5,335 nucleotides of DNA from Hyphomicrobiales bacterium (lineage in GTDB: Bacteria > Pseudomonadota > Alphaproteobacteria > Rhizobiales > Beijerinckiaceae). The notes beneath the pieces were generated by a model, which saw nothing but the letters and a program-made list of their open reading frames with translations, made no database searches and was not told the DNA's origin. Shown here piece after piece: positions 1-5,335 of the stretch (positions are counted from its first letter, which is position 1; each line of letters begins with the position of its first letter). The stretch is taken from contig JANYDZ010000202.1 in the NCBI GenBank assembly GCA_025363375.1, positions 1-5,335 on the forward strand, given 5' to 3'. A program made the translations under genes and the position numbers.

Positions 1-2
1 CC

Positions 3-245
3 GGCTACGACAAGCTCATCGGCCAGATCGAGAAGGCCAATTGGGACACGCAGATCGGCAATGGCGCGACGCTGGTCGGCACGCCCGATCACATCGTCAA
101 AACCGTTAAAGCCTATGCGCAATCGGTCGGCGGTTTCGAAATCGCGTCCATGCAACCAAGTTTCGGCCGCATGTCGTTGGAGAAGGCGAAAGCCTCGCTC
201 AGAATGTTTTCAAAGGAAGCGCTGCCGCACTTGACTACGGCCTGA
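3..245 (+). CDS. Luciferase-like flavin-dependent monooxygenase, C-terminal fragment
   Basis: The left window edge cuts this gene, leaving the last 80 residues in frame 3 and a TGA stop at 243-245. The translation begins GYDKLIGQIEKANWD and contains GTPDHIVKTVKAY, then GGFEIASMQPSFGRMS, then an alpha-helical end with EKAKASLRMFSKEALPHL. This succession (a G-T-P-D segment before a helix, a GGF-E strand, an F-G-x-M-S turn, and a final A-x-x-S-x-x-x-F-x-x-E-x-x-P helix) is typical of the C-terminus of LLM-class (bacterial luciferase-like) monooxygenases. These are cytoplasmic TIM-barrel enzymes of usually 340-400 residues that use reduced flavin and O2. The substrate cannot be read from this fragment. 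It converges on the Bug-family gene to its right, the two stops overlapping by 11 bp. The family is fairly sure; the reaction is unknown. Confidence 0.85.
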   Translation, partial: GYDKLIGQIEKANWDTQIGNGATLVGTPDHIVKTVKAYAQSVGGFEIASMQPSFGRMSLEKAKASLRMFSKEALPHLTTA

Positions 246-1281
246 TCGCTTTCGCCATGCGTTCGATCAGCGCGCGCGGACTCTCGTAAACCTTGCGCAC
301 CAGCCCCGCCACGACGTCCCCGTCCCGCGGATTGACGTCGATCTTCATGCGCGCCGCGTCTTCCAGCGCATCCGGATCCTTCCACGCCTGCGCAAAAGCC
401 GCGCGCAAAATTTTCATCTGCGGTTCCGCCGTTCCAGGCGGCGCGACGAAAGGACGTCCGAATACCTGCTGGCTGACGATCAGTTCAGCCGTCGCGCGAT
501 TTTCGGGCGGTATGAAATCCCACATGGAGGGCGCGCCCATTTTCGTAAACCGTTCGTTGGGCTCGAGCCCCGCCTGCGCGAGGAAGTTCAGCTTCCCCGG
601 CGCGAACCACTCGGGCCGCACCGCGCCCAGCGCGCCCGAATCGAGCGCGCAAACACCGTCGGCCTCGCCCCGCTCCATGGCCAGAAACATTTCAGCGGGG
701 CCCTTGTAGCCGGACACCACCTCGAACTTCGTTCCCGCGAGCGCGTTGAAAAAATACGCGTAGTCCCACGCCGAACTGCCCGCCGCCGTCGCCGCCATGA
801 GCGATTTGCGCGCGCGCGCGTCGGCGAAGGTTTTCACGTTCGCGTTGGCGTTGGTGAAGCACAACCGCGTGCCGCTGTCCGCCGTGCCGAGAAACTCGAA
901 CTTCGTGGGATCGTAGCGGTATTTGGCGGGATCGCCCGTCAGCGGCTCGATGATCGCGCCGGGAAACAGGATGGCGATGGTCGTGCCGTCCTTCGGCGCG
1001 ACGAAGAAAACGTTTTGCGCGGCGTTGATGCTGCCCGCGCCAGGCATGTTCTGCACAACGATGTTCGGCTTGCCTGGAATGTATTTCGCCATGTGGCGCG
1101 AGAGCACGCGCGCATAGGAATCGTAGCCGCTGCCCGCGTCGTTGCCGACGATGATGGCGAGGGTCTTGCCCTCGTAAAAATCCAAGGCGGAGGCGGGCCG
1201 GTCGGACGCCGCCGGGAGGAAAAACGCCATTGCGCTCGCCACGCGCGCAAAACCTGTCCGGCGCAGACGAATATGCGGCAT
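235..1281 (-). CDS. Bug/TctC-family tripartite tricarboxylate transporter substrate-binding protein
   Basis: A 348-residue periplasmic solute-binding protein, a normal to slightly long size for the Bug/TctC family, which delivers organic acids and related compounds to TctA/TctB-type permeases. An arginine-rich N-terminus and hydrophobic stretch (residues 1-27) look like a Sec signal peptide, with likely cleavage after the ASA at 31-33. The mature part opens with FYEGKTLAIIVGNDAGSGYD (35-54), the first strand and ligand loop, followed by NMPGAGS (78-84), VAPKDGT (94-100) and GYKGPAEMFLAMERGEADG (191-209), all family hallmarks. Cysteines 141 and 211 both fall in the second lobe. The ATG has a good Shine-Dalgarno, AGAGGA at 1287-1292, with a 5-nt spacer. 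It follows the other Bug gene on the same strand after 117 bp, so co-transcription is possible. The ligand is unknown, and no TctA or TctB gene is in the window. Confidence 0.92.
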   Translation of the reverse strand: MPHIRLRRTGFARVASAMAFFLPAASDRPASALDFYEGKTLAIIVGNDAGSGYDSYARVLSRHMAKYIPGKPNIVVQNMPGAGSINAAQNVFFVAPKDGTTIAILFPGAIIEPLTGDPAKYRYDPTKFEFLGTADSGTRLCFTNANANVKTFADARARKSLMAATAAGSSAWDYAYFFNALAGTKFEVVSGYKGPAEMFLAMERGEADGVCALDSGALGAVRPEWFAPGKLNFLAQAGLEPNERFTKMGAPSMWDFIPPENRATAELIVSQQVFGRPFVAPPGTAEPQMKILRAAFAQAWKDPDALEDAARMKIDVNPRDGDVVAGLVRKVYESPRALIERMAKAIRP

Positions 1282-1307
1282 GCGTTTCCTCTATTGTAGC
1301 GGCGCGG

Positions 1308-1332
1308 CGCCAAGACCCGCCGCCAAGACCCG
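1308..1332. repeat. Short tandem repeat, 13-bp period, two copies
   Basis: CGCCAAGACCCG occurs at 1308-1319 and again at 1321-1332, separated by one base. The pair is flanked by a second direct repeat, ATTGTAGCG at 1293-1301 and 1337-1345 (44 bp apart). Both lie in the 117-bp gap between the two Bug-family genes. The likeliest origin is local duplication by slippage; a regulatory role is not shown. Confidence 0.6.
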
Positions 1333-1363
1333 TCGAATTGTAGCGCGCCGCTCCGGAAATTCC

Positions 1364-1397
1364 AGCCGTCCGGCGCTGGCGCAGCCTGCGAACGGCT
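1364..1397 (-). other. Inverted repeat after the second Bug gene, terminator-like but lacking a T-run
   Basis: AGCCGT at 1364-1369 and ACGGCT at 1392-1397 form a perfect 6-bp inverted repeat starting one base past the TAG stop (1399-1401) of the upstream minus-strand Bug gene. A smaller GCTG/CAGC hairpin (1375-1378 and 1382-1385, 3-nt loop) sits inside it. No run of T follows in the direction of transcription, so this is not a canonical rho-independent terminator. It could be a mild attenuator, an mRNA-stabilising 3' structure, or chance in GC-rich DNA. Confidence 0.3.
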
Positions 1398-1398
1398 C

Positions 1399-2370
1399 CT
1401 ATTCCACCGAAATGTCCAGGGCGCGCACGCGCGCGCGCCATTGATCGACTTCCTTCTTCATGTAGGCCTCCGCCTCGGATTGCGCGCCGTTCAACGGATC
1501 AAATCCAAGCGCGACAAGGCGCTCGCGGATGGCGGGCTCGCGCGCGATGTCGTCGATGTCCCTGTTGAGGCGCGCCAACTCGGCCGAAGGCGTCGCGGCG
1601 GGCGCGAAAAATCCCACCCACGAAAACGAGGTGAAGCCGGGATAGCCGGCTTCCGCAAAGGTCGGCACGTCCTTGATGACGGCGACGCGCGCAGGCGCGG
1701 CCACCGCGAGCCCGCGCAATTGGCCGCTCGCGACCTGCTCGGCAAAGCCCGAGAGGGATGACACAACCATCGACAGATGCCCGCCCAGCAGCGCGGTCGT
1801 GGCTTCAGGTCCGCCGCGGAAAGGCACGTGTTTAGCTTCGACCTTCGCGGTCTCCTTAAAGAAAAACTCGCCGGCGATATGAGAGCCCGTGCCGACACCC
1901 GCGGTTCCGAAATTGATGTCCTTGCCCTTGAAGTCGCGCACGAACGCGGGAAGGGATCTCGCCGGCGTCGCCGGATTGACGGCGAAGACTTCCGGCGTCG
2001 TCGCGACGATGGCGACGGCGCGCAACTGCTCGACGGAAAAAGTCTTGGCCCGGTAGAGCGTCTCGTTGATCGACAGCGCCGCTGTCGTGACCAGCAGGGT
2101 CGCGCCGTCGGGCGCCGCCTGGACAACCGCGCGCGCGGCCAGATTGCCGCCGGCGCCGGGCTTGTTCTCGACGACGACGCGGCGGCCGGTTTTGTCGGCG
2201 AGGCGGTTGCCGACAATACGGGCGATCAGATCGGCTGAACCACCCGGCGCGAAACCGACCACGAGATTGATTTGCCCGCCAGGCGGCGGCTGCTGGGCGG
2301 TCGCGGGCGCAATGGCGAGCGCCTGCGCGAAACACAATGAGATCGTGGACAGGTTTTGAAACGGCGTCAT
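1399..2370 (-). CDS. Bug-family tripartite tricarboxylate transporter substrate-binding protein
   Basis: A 323-residue periplasmic binding protein of the Bug/TctC family, at the standard length. Residues 1-25 form a signal peptide ending ATAQ. Hallmarks follow in the usual order: INLVVGFAPGGSADLIAR (34-51), VENKPGAGGNLAAR (67-80), APDGATLL (86-93), HVPFRGGPEATTALLGGHL (181-199) and KDVPTFAEAGYPGF (233-246). The reading frame is open for another 171 codons upstream, but that part lies antiphase inside the iron permease gene and is low-complexity and Arg-rich. The start at 2370 is chosen because it gives a signal peptide and is preceded by GGAGG (2375-2379, 4-nt spacer). It lies 65 bp after the permease on the same strand. 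It belongs to a different subtype from the neighbouring Bug protein, more like the classic Bordetella Bug proteins, so the two are not a recent tandem duplicate. The ligand is unknown. Confidence 0.93.
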   Translation of the reverse strand: MTPFQNLSTISLCFAQALAIAPATAQQPPPGGQINLVVGFAPGGSADLIARIVGNRLADKTGRRVVVENKPGAGGNLAARAVVQAAPDGATLLVTTAALSINETLYRAKTFSVEQLRAVAIVATTPEVFAVNPATPARSLPAFVRDFKGKDINFGTAGVGTGSHIAGEFFFKETAKVEAKHVPFRGGPEATTALLGGHLSMVVSSLSGFAEQVASGQLRGLAVAAPARVAVIKDVPTFAEAGYPGFTSFSWVGFFAPAATPSAELARLNRDIDDIAREPAIRERLVALGFDPLNGAQSEAEAYMKKEVDQWRARVRALDISVE

Positions 2371-2397
2371 GTCGCCTCCGGACTTCGCGCGGCGACA
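2370..2397 (-). promoter_or_regulatory. Shine-Dalgarno and hairpin overlapping the start of the Bug gene
   Basis: On the minus strand, TGTCGCC (2397-2391) and GGCGACA (2376-2370) are perfect 7-bp complements around a 14-nt loop. The 3' arm includes the last two G of the GGAGG ribosome-binding site and the A of the ATG start. In the mRNA this stem would partly mask the initiation region. The complementarity is read directly; an effect on translation is inference. Confidence 0.45.
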
Positions 2398-2435
2398 CCA
2401 TAGGCGTGGCCGCCCGCTTGTCCAGCAAGGCCGAC

Positions 2436-3239
2436 TTACTTCGCCGCCGCGTCGCTCAGCGCCGGACGGCGCAACGCCAGCGCCAGCGTGCTGACGACAG
2501 CGGCGACGGCGACGGCTAACTGCGTGCCCATGCCTTCCCAACTCGCGCTGACGCCGACGGCCTGCAACCATTCGGGACTCTTGACGGCGTGGAAAGACAC
2601 AAGGCCCTGTTCCTGGATTTCCTGCACGGCGCCGGCGACGAAGCGCAGCGCCATCACGAAGAGGAACCCCGAGGTGACGAGGAACAGAGGGCGCAGCGGC
2701 AGCTTTAGCGCCAGCCATTGCATGGCGACATAGAGCGCCGCGAGGCAAAGGATCGCCACGAAGAGGCCGGCCAGCATGCCGAGGCCCCAGCCGCCGCTCG
2801 ACGTGGCCGCCGCGTGCAGGAACAACACGGTTTCGCCGCCTTCGCGGAACACGGCGAGGAAGGAGATGGCGGCGAGCGACCAAACGGTTTTCGAAGCCAG
2901 CGCCTTGTCGGCGAGCTGTTTCAGATCCGCCTGCCAGGCGCGCGGGTCCTGCCGCAGGAACAACCAGCCGCTCATGTAAAACATCAACGCCGCCGCGATC
3001 GCCAGCACGACGGCCTCGACGCGGTCGTCATGGGCGCCGTTGTAGAAAAATTCGAACACCGCCGCCGCGCCGATGCTGGCGAGAATCGCGGCGAGCGCGC
3101 CGAAATAGAGCGGCTTCAGGCCATCCAGCGCGCCGGCCTTGCGCAGCATGCCCGCCAGCGCCGCGATGACAAGCATCGCTTCAAGACCCTCGCGCAGAAG
3201 AATGGTTCCCGATTGAATCGCCGCGGACAGTTCCATCAT
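2436..3239 (-). CDS. FTR1/EfeU-family iron permease
   Basis: A 267-residue integral membrane protein of the FTR1 (oxidase-dependent iron transporter) family, whose bacterial members such as EfeU move iron across the inner membrane. Both signature R-E-x-x-E iron-binding motifs are intact: REGLE at 16-20 and REGGE at 132-136. About seven membrane segments can be drawn: 8-30, 42-62, 73-94, 118-141, 151-175, 184-205 and 238-256. The family's late QEIQEQGLV element is at 206-214. The C-terminus is short, with no added cytochrome or periplasmic domain. Two adjacent ATG codons (3239 and 3236) are possible starts, an in-frame stop at 3255-3257 rules out anything further upstream, and neither ATG has a clear Shine-Dalgarno. 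EfeO, EfeB, a P19-like protein or a ferroxidase would be the usual partners; none is in the window, and the downstream genes encode Bug binding proteins. The family call is firm; the direction and metal form carried are inferred. Confidence 0.95.
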   Translation of the reverse strand: MMELSAAIQSGTILLREGLEAMLVIAALAGMLRKAGALDGLKPLYFGALAAILASIGAAAVFEFFYNGAHDDRVEAVVLAIAAALMFYMSGWLFLRQDPRAWQADLKQLADKALASKTVWSLAAISFLAVFREGGETVLFLHAAATSSGGWGLGMLAGLFVAILCLAALYVAMQWLALKLPLRPLFLVTSGFLFVMALRFVAGAVQEIQEQGLVSFHAVKSPEWLQAVGVSASWEGMGTQLAVAVAAVVSTLALALRRPALSDAAAK

Positions 3240-3263
3240 GATTGCACTTGTAACTTAGACCTC

Positions 3264-3327
3264 TATCATTTGTGCCGCCCCGCCGCGTTGGCGCAACACA
3301 AATCTGGTCATGGCGGTGAAAATGATA
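3264..3327. promoter_or_regulatory. Nested inverted repeats upstream of the iron permease
   Basis: Two perfect inverted repeats overlap: TATCATTT (3264-3271) with AAATGATA (3320-3327), and ATTTGTG (3268-3274) with CACAAAT (3297-3303). They are AT-rich islands in a GC-rich genome, in the gap between the divergent permease and Kelch genes, 25 to 90 bp upstream of the permease start. They could be paired operators or alternative leader structures. No reliable -35/-10 pair could be placed. Confidence 0.4.
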
Positions 3328-3336
3328 ATTAGAAGA
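3318..3336. promoter_or_regulatory. Partial Fur-box-like sequence
   Basis: GAAAATGATAATTAGAAGA matches the E. coli Fur consensus GATAATGATAATCATTATC at 13 of 19 positions, with 11 of the first 12 matching and the right half poor. It lies about 80 bp upstream of an iron permease, which makes an iron-responsive operator plausible. Many Hyphomicrobiales use Irr or RirA rather than Fur for iron control, and no convincing Irr (ICE) motif is visible, so the regulator is uncertain. Confidence 0.35.
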
Positions 3337-3437
3337 AATACAAAGACGTTGCCGCGCCCGCGCCCAACACTGCGCTTGCCGCCTTTCCACCATCGCCCTA
3401 ACCTGCTTGAAAACAAGCGCCTTGCGCGGCGCCGGGG

Positions 3438-3452
3438 GGAGAGAAGCAATTG
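3438..3452 (+). promoter_or_regulatory. Ribosome-binding site deciding a TTG start
   Basis: GGAG at 3438-3441 lies 8 nt before a TTG (3450-3452) and 14 nt before an in-frame ATG (3456-3458). The spacing favours TTG. If the weaker AGAAG at 3442-3446 is used, the ATG would be well placed with a 9-nt spacer. The two starts differ by two residues only. Confidence 0.5.
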
Positions 3453-4457
3453 ACGATGGATCGATGTCTGGCGTGCGTTTTCGCGACCGCCCTGATCTTC
3501 TCGCAATTGCCCGGCTGGGCCCAGAGCCCACAGCCCGCGCTTGGCGAATGGATCAAGCGCGCCTCGATGGGAATGGGAATCCGCACCGAGCCCGGCGTCG
3601 TCGCCCTCAATGGCAAGGTCTATGCGATCGGCGGCAGCACCAGGGTACTCGACGATCTCGCCACCGGCGAGGTCTACGATCCCGCCACCGACCGATGGAG
3701 CGCCATAGCCACGATGCCGTCGGGCGTGAACCATAATTCCGCCGTGGCGTTGAACGGCAAAATTTACATTGTCGGCGGCTTTTCGGGCCGACCGCCCGGC
3801 GCGACCGGCCCGCGCGTGCATCAGGGCGCGGAGGCGCACCTTCAGGAATATGACCCGATTTCCAATACCTGGCGCAAACTCGCGCCGATGAAATCGCCGC
3901 GCGGTTCCGTCGGCGCCGCCGCTCTCGACGGCAAAATCCACGCGTTGGGCGGGCGGGGACGGGACGTTGCAACCGTCACGACCCACGAAGTTTACGACCC
4001 CGCGGCCAACAGCTGGAGCGACCGCGCCCCGATGCCAACGGCCCGCGACCATATGGCGACCATCGCCGTCAATGGCCGCATCCACGTCGTTGGCGGGCGC
4101 CTCAACGAGCGCGACGACAATGTCGCCAACCACGATATCTACGATCCCGAAACCAATTCATGGAGCGTCGGCCCGCCGGCGCCGACCGCGCGCAGCGGCG
4201 GCCAGTTCGCGCTCATAGATGATTTCATCGTCTTTTTCGGCGGCGAGACGTCAAGGCGGACGTTTTCGGAAAACGAGGCCTTTGATCTCACGGCGAACCG
4301 CTGGATTATCCTGCCGCCCGGCCCCACCGGATTGCACGCCTCGGCGGGCGCGGTGCTGGGCGACAGCGTCTATTATCCCGGGGGTTCCACCGGGCCCGGA
4401 GGCGACGCGATCACAGATCAACTGCTGGTGTTCAGGCTGCGGCGCGCCTTGCGCTGA
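3450..4457 (+). CDS. Secreted six-bladed Kelch-repeat beta-propeller protein
   Basis: A 335-residue protein with a signal peptide at residues 1-25, probably cut after GWAQ or nearby, so it acts in the periplasm or outside the cell. Kelch repeats fill the rest. Double-glycine strands are GKVYAIGG (55-62), GKIYIVGG (103-110), GKIHALGG (161-168), GRIHVVGG (209-216), DFIVFFGG (258-265) and DSVYYPGG (305-312). The paired aromatic positions are Y76/W83, Y134/W141, Y182/W189, Y231/W238 and F278/W285. The sixth double-glycine strand lacks its own tryptophan strand; W34 near the N-terminus can supply it, giving the usual 'velcro' closure of a six-bladed ring. Blade two has a Gly/Pro-rich insertion of about ten residues (111-130). 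The gene precedes a TRAP binding protein by 59 bp on the same strand. Kelch propellers include binding proteins and enzymes such as NanM and the galactose oxidase core; the function here is not known. The start is TTG at 3450 or ATG at 3456. Confidence 0.93.
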   Translation: MTMDRCLACVFATALIFSQLPGWAQSPQPALGEWIKRASMGMGIRTEPGVVALNGKVYAIGGSTRVLDDLATGEVYDPATDRWSAIATMPSGVNHNSAVALNGKIYIVGGFSGRPPGATGPRVHQGAEAHLQEYDPISNTWRKLAPMKSPRGSVGAAALDGKIHALGGRGRDVATVTTHEVYDPAANSWSDRAPMPTARDHMATIAVNGRIHVVGGRLNERDDNVANHDIYDPETNSWSVGPPAPTARSGGQFALIDDFIVFFGGETSRRTFSENEAFDLTANRWIILPPGPTGLHASAGAVLGDSVYYPGGSTGPGGDAITDQLLVFRLRRALR

Positions 4458-4463
4458 CGCCGT

Positions 4464-4489
4464 TTCCACATGCATGATCACGCGTGGAA
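4464..4489. other. Small inverted repeat between Kelch and TRAP genes
   Basis: TTCCAC (4464-4469) and GTGGAA (4484-4489) are perfect 6-bp complements around a 14-nt spacer, in the 59-bp gap between the two plus-strand genes. It is followed by A-rich rather than T-rich DNA, so it is not a rho-independent terminator for the Kelch gene. An operator for the transport gene or chance are both possible. Confidence 0.3.
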
Positions 4490-4516
4490 TTCGTCAAAAA
4501 CGCACGGGAGGCCACA

Positions 4517-5335
4517 ATGAACGCTAAAGCATTACGCGCAATTTATATGGGCGCGGCCTTGATCCTGACCGCGTCCTCGGCGCCCGCGCAGGAGACGCGG
4601 CTGATCTTCACATCGCTCAGTCCCGCAGGCAGCCCCAACAGCCAATTCTTCAACGCCTGGGCCAAACGCGTCAACGACGCCAGCCAGGGCACGCTCAAGG
4701 TGGATGTCCGCGACGGCGCGACCCTGGCGAATTTCACCAATTCATACGACCGCGCCATGGACGATGTCGTGCAGATCGGCTGGGTGCAGCATTCCTTTGT
4801 CGCCGGCAAATTCCCGCTTACCGAAGTTTCCAACCTGCCATTCACCTCCGACGACAATGTCGATTGCTCGGCGGCCCTGTGGCGGCTCTACAAGTCGGGC
4901 GCGCTTGACGGCGAGTACAAGGGACTGGTCCCCATCTGGTTTTCGTGCCTCGGCCAGACCGGCGCGCATTTCGCCAGACAGACGCCATCCAACACCGATC
5001 TTTCGGGCCTCAAAATGCGCGTCAACGGCAAGGTGCCGAGCCAGATCGTCGAGCGCATGGGCGGCACGCCCATCTCGATGGGCGCGGAAGGCATGTACGA
5101 ATCCCTGCAACGCGGCACGCTCGACGGGCTCGTTACCTCCTGGTCGGCATTCGAGCCCTACAAGCTGCAGGAAGTCGCGTTCCATCACATCGAAGTCCCG
5201 CTCGGCGCCACGCCCAGCATGATGTTCATGTCGCAAAAGAAGTTCGACGCCCTGCCCGAGGCCGCGCGCAAAGCGCTGATGGACAATGGCGGCGAGGCGC
5301 AGACCCGCGCTTTCGGCAAGCACCTCATCGAACAG
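4517..5335 (+). CDS. TRAP transporter substrate-binding protein, DctP family, 3' truncated
   Basis: The reading frame is open from the ATG at 4517 to the window end, giving 273 residues of a family usually about 320-350 long, so some 50-75 residues are missing. GGGAGG at 4506-4511 with a 5-nt spacer supports the start. Residues 1-25 are a signal peptide ending SAPAQ. DctP features follow: FTSLSPAGSPNSQFFNAWAKRVND (31-54), DVVQIGWVQHSFVAGKFPLTEVSNLPF (83-109), DLSGLKMRVNG (161-171) with R168 at the position of the conserved ligand-carboxylate arginine, and then SLQRGTLDGLVTSWSAFEPYKLQEV (196-220). The protein would catch an organic acid or similar solute in the periplasm for a DctQ/DctM-type sodium-coupled permease, which may lie beyond the right edge. 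Cysteines 117 and 144 could form a disulfide. It follows the Kelch gene and may share its transcript. The ligand is not predictable from the sequence. Confidence 0.93.
   Translation, partial: MNAKALRAIYMGAALILTASSAPAQETRLIFTSLSPAGSPNSQFFNAWAKRVNDASQGTLKVDVRDGATLANFTNSYDRAMDDVVQIGWVQHSFVAGKFPLTEVSNLPFTSDDNVDCSAALWRLYKSGALDGEYKGLVPIWFSCLGQTGAHFARQTPSNTDLSGLKMRVNGKVPSQIVERMGGTPISMGAEGMYESLQRGTLDGLVTSWSAFEPYKLQEVAFHHIEVPLGATPSMMFMSQKKFDALPEAARKALMDNGGEAQTRAFGKHLIEQ

Noticed and set aside
1421..1438. Alternating GC tract (also 808-820) that might adopt Z-DNA
   Set aside because: Both tracts lie in coding sequence and are explained by Arg/Ala codons in GC-rich genes; there is no sign of a separate role.
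692..1441. A 249-codon minus-strand frame overlapping the first Bug gene
   Set aside because: The composition is Arg/Ala/His-rich, typical of a shifted frame in GC-rich DNA; the Bug gene in the neighbouring frame is clearly the coding one.
2371..2883. N-terminal extension of the Bug protein by 171 codons
   Set aside because: It lies inside the iron permease in another frame, is Arg-rich and low in complexity, and would bury the signal peptide. The ATG at 2370 has a good ribosome-binding site.
3275..3296. Possible riboswitch or terminator in the spacer between the ATTTGTG/CACAAAT arms
   Set aside because: No known riboswitch core could be recognised and there is no T-run after a GC stem. Only the inverted repeats themselves are reported.
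3255..4133. A 292-codon open frame antisense to the Kelch gene, with apparent internal repeats
   Set aside because: Its repeats (such as GGGIVDLAGGE and GRGVVNFVGRD) are the mirror of the Kelch repeats on the other strand. It has no recognisable domain, and the Kelch gene explains the region.
4251..4481. Small minus-strand frame opposite the Kelch C-terminus
   Set aside because: No ribosome-binding site or recognisable domain, and it is fully covered by the Kelch gene.

Overview
This GC-rich window with dense, mostly short-gapped genes looks like the chromosome of an alphaproteobacterium, most plausibly of the Hyphomicrobiales. That placement is inferred from composition, from the number of solute-binding protein genes and from the style of the Bug/TctC proteins; nothing here identifies a species.

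Layout: (1) the C-terminal 80 residues of a luciferase-like flavin monooxygenase on the + strand, ending at 245; (2) a minus-strand block, read from 3239 down to 235: an FTR1/EfeU-type iron permease, then two different Bug/TctC-type periplasmic substrate-binding proteins; (3) a 210-bp divergent intergenic region (3240-3449) carrying nested inverted repeats and a partial Fur-box-like sequence; (4) a plus-strand pair: a secreted Kelch beta-propeller protein and, 59 bp later, a TRAP-type (DctP) substrate-binding protein that runs off the right edge. The monooxygenase and the last Bug gene converge and overlap by 11 bp at their stop codons.

The theme is periplasmic capture of small molecules. Three solute-binding proteins from two secondary-transporter classes (tripartite tricarboxylate transporter and TRAP) lie within about 5 kb, with no membrane subunit of either class in view. 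The two Bug genes are therefore orphans as far as this window shows, whereas dctQ/dctM partners for the TRAP protein could lie just beyond 5335. The iron permease has no EfeO or EfeB neighbour in the window.

The points most worth checking are: a 7-bp hairpin overlapping the Shine-Dalgarno and start codon of the second Bug gene; the iron-regulator-like sequence and nested inverted repeats upstream of the permease; and the pairing of a secreted six-bladed Kelch propeller with a TRAP binding protein, which loosely recalls the NanM-SiaP arrangement. I see no RNA gene, CRISPR array, insertion sequence or convincing rho-independent terminator. No clearly undescribed system is demonstrated by this sequence alone.
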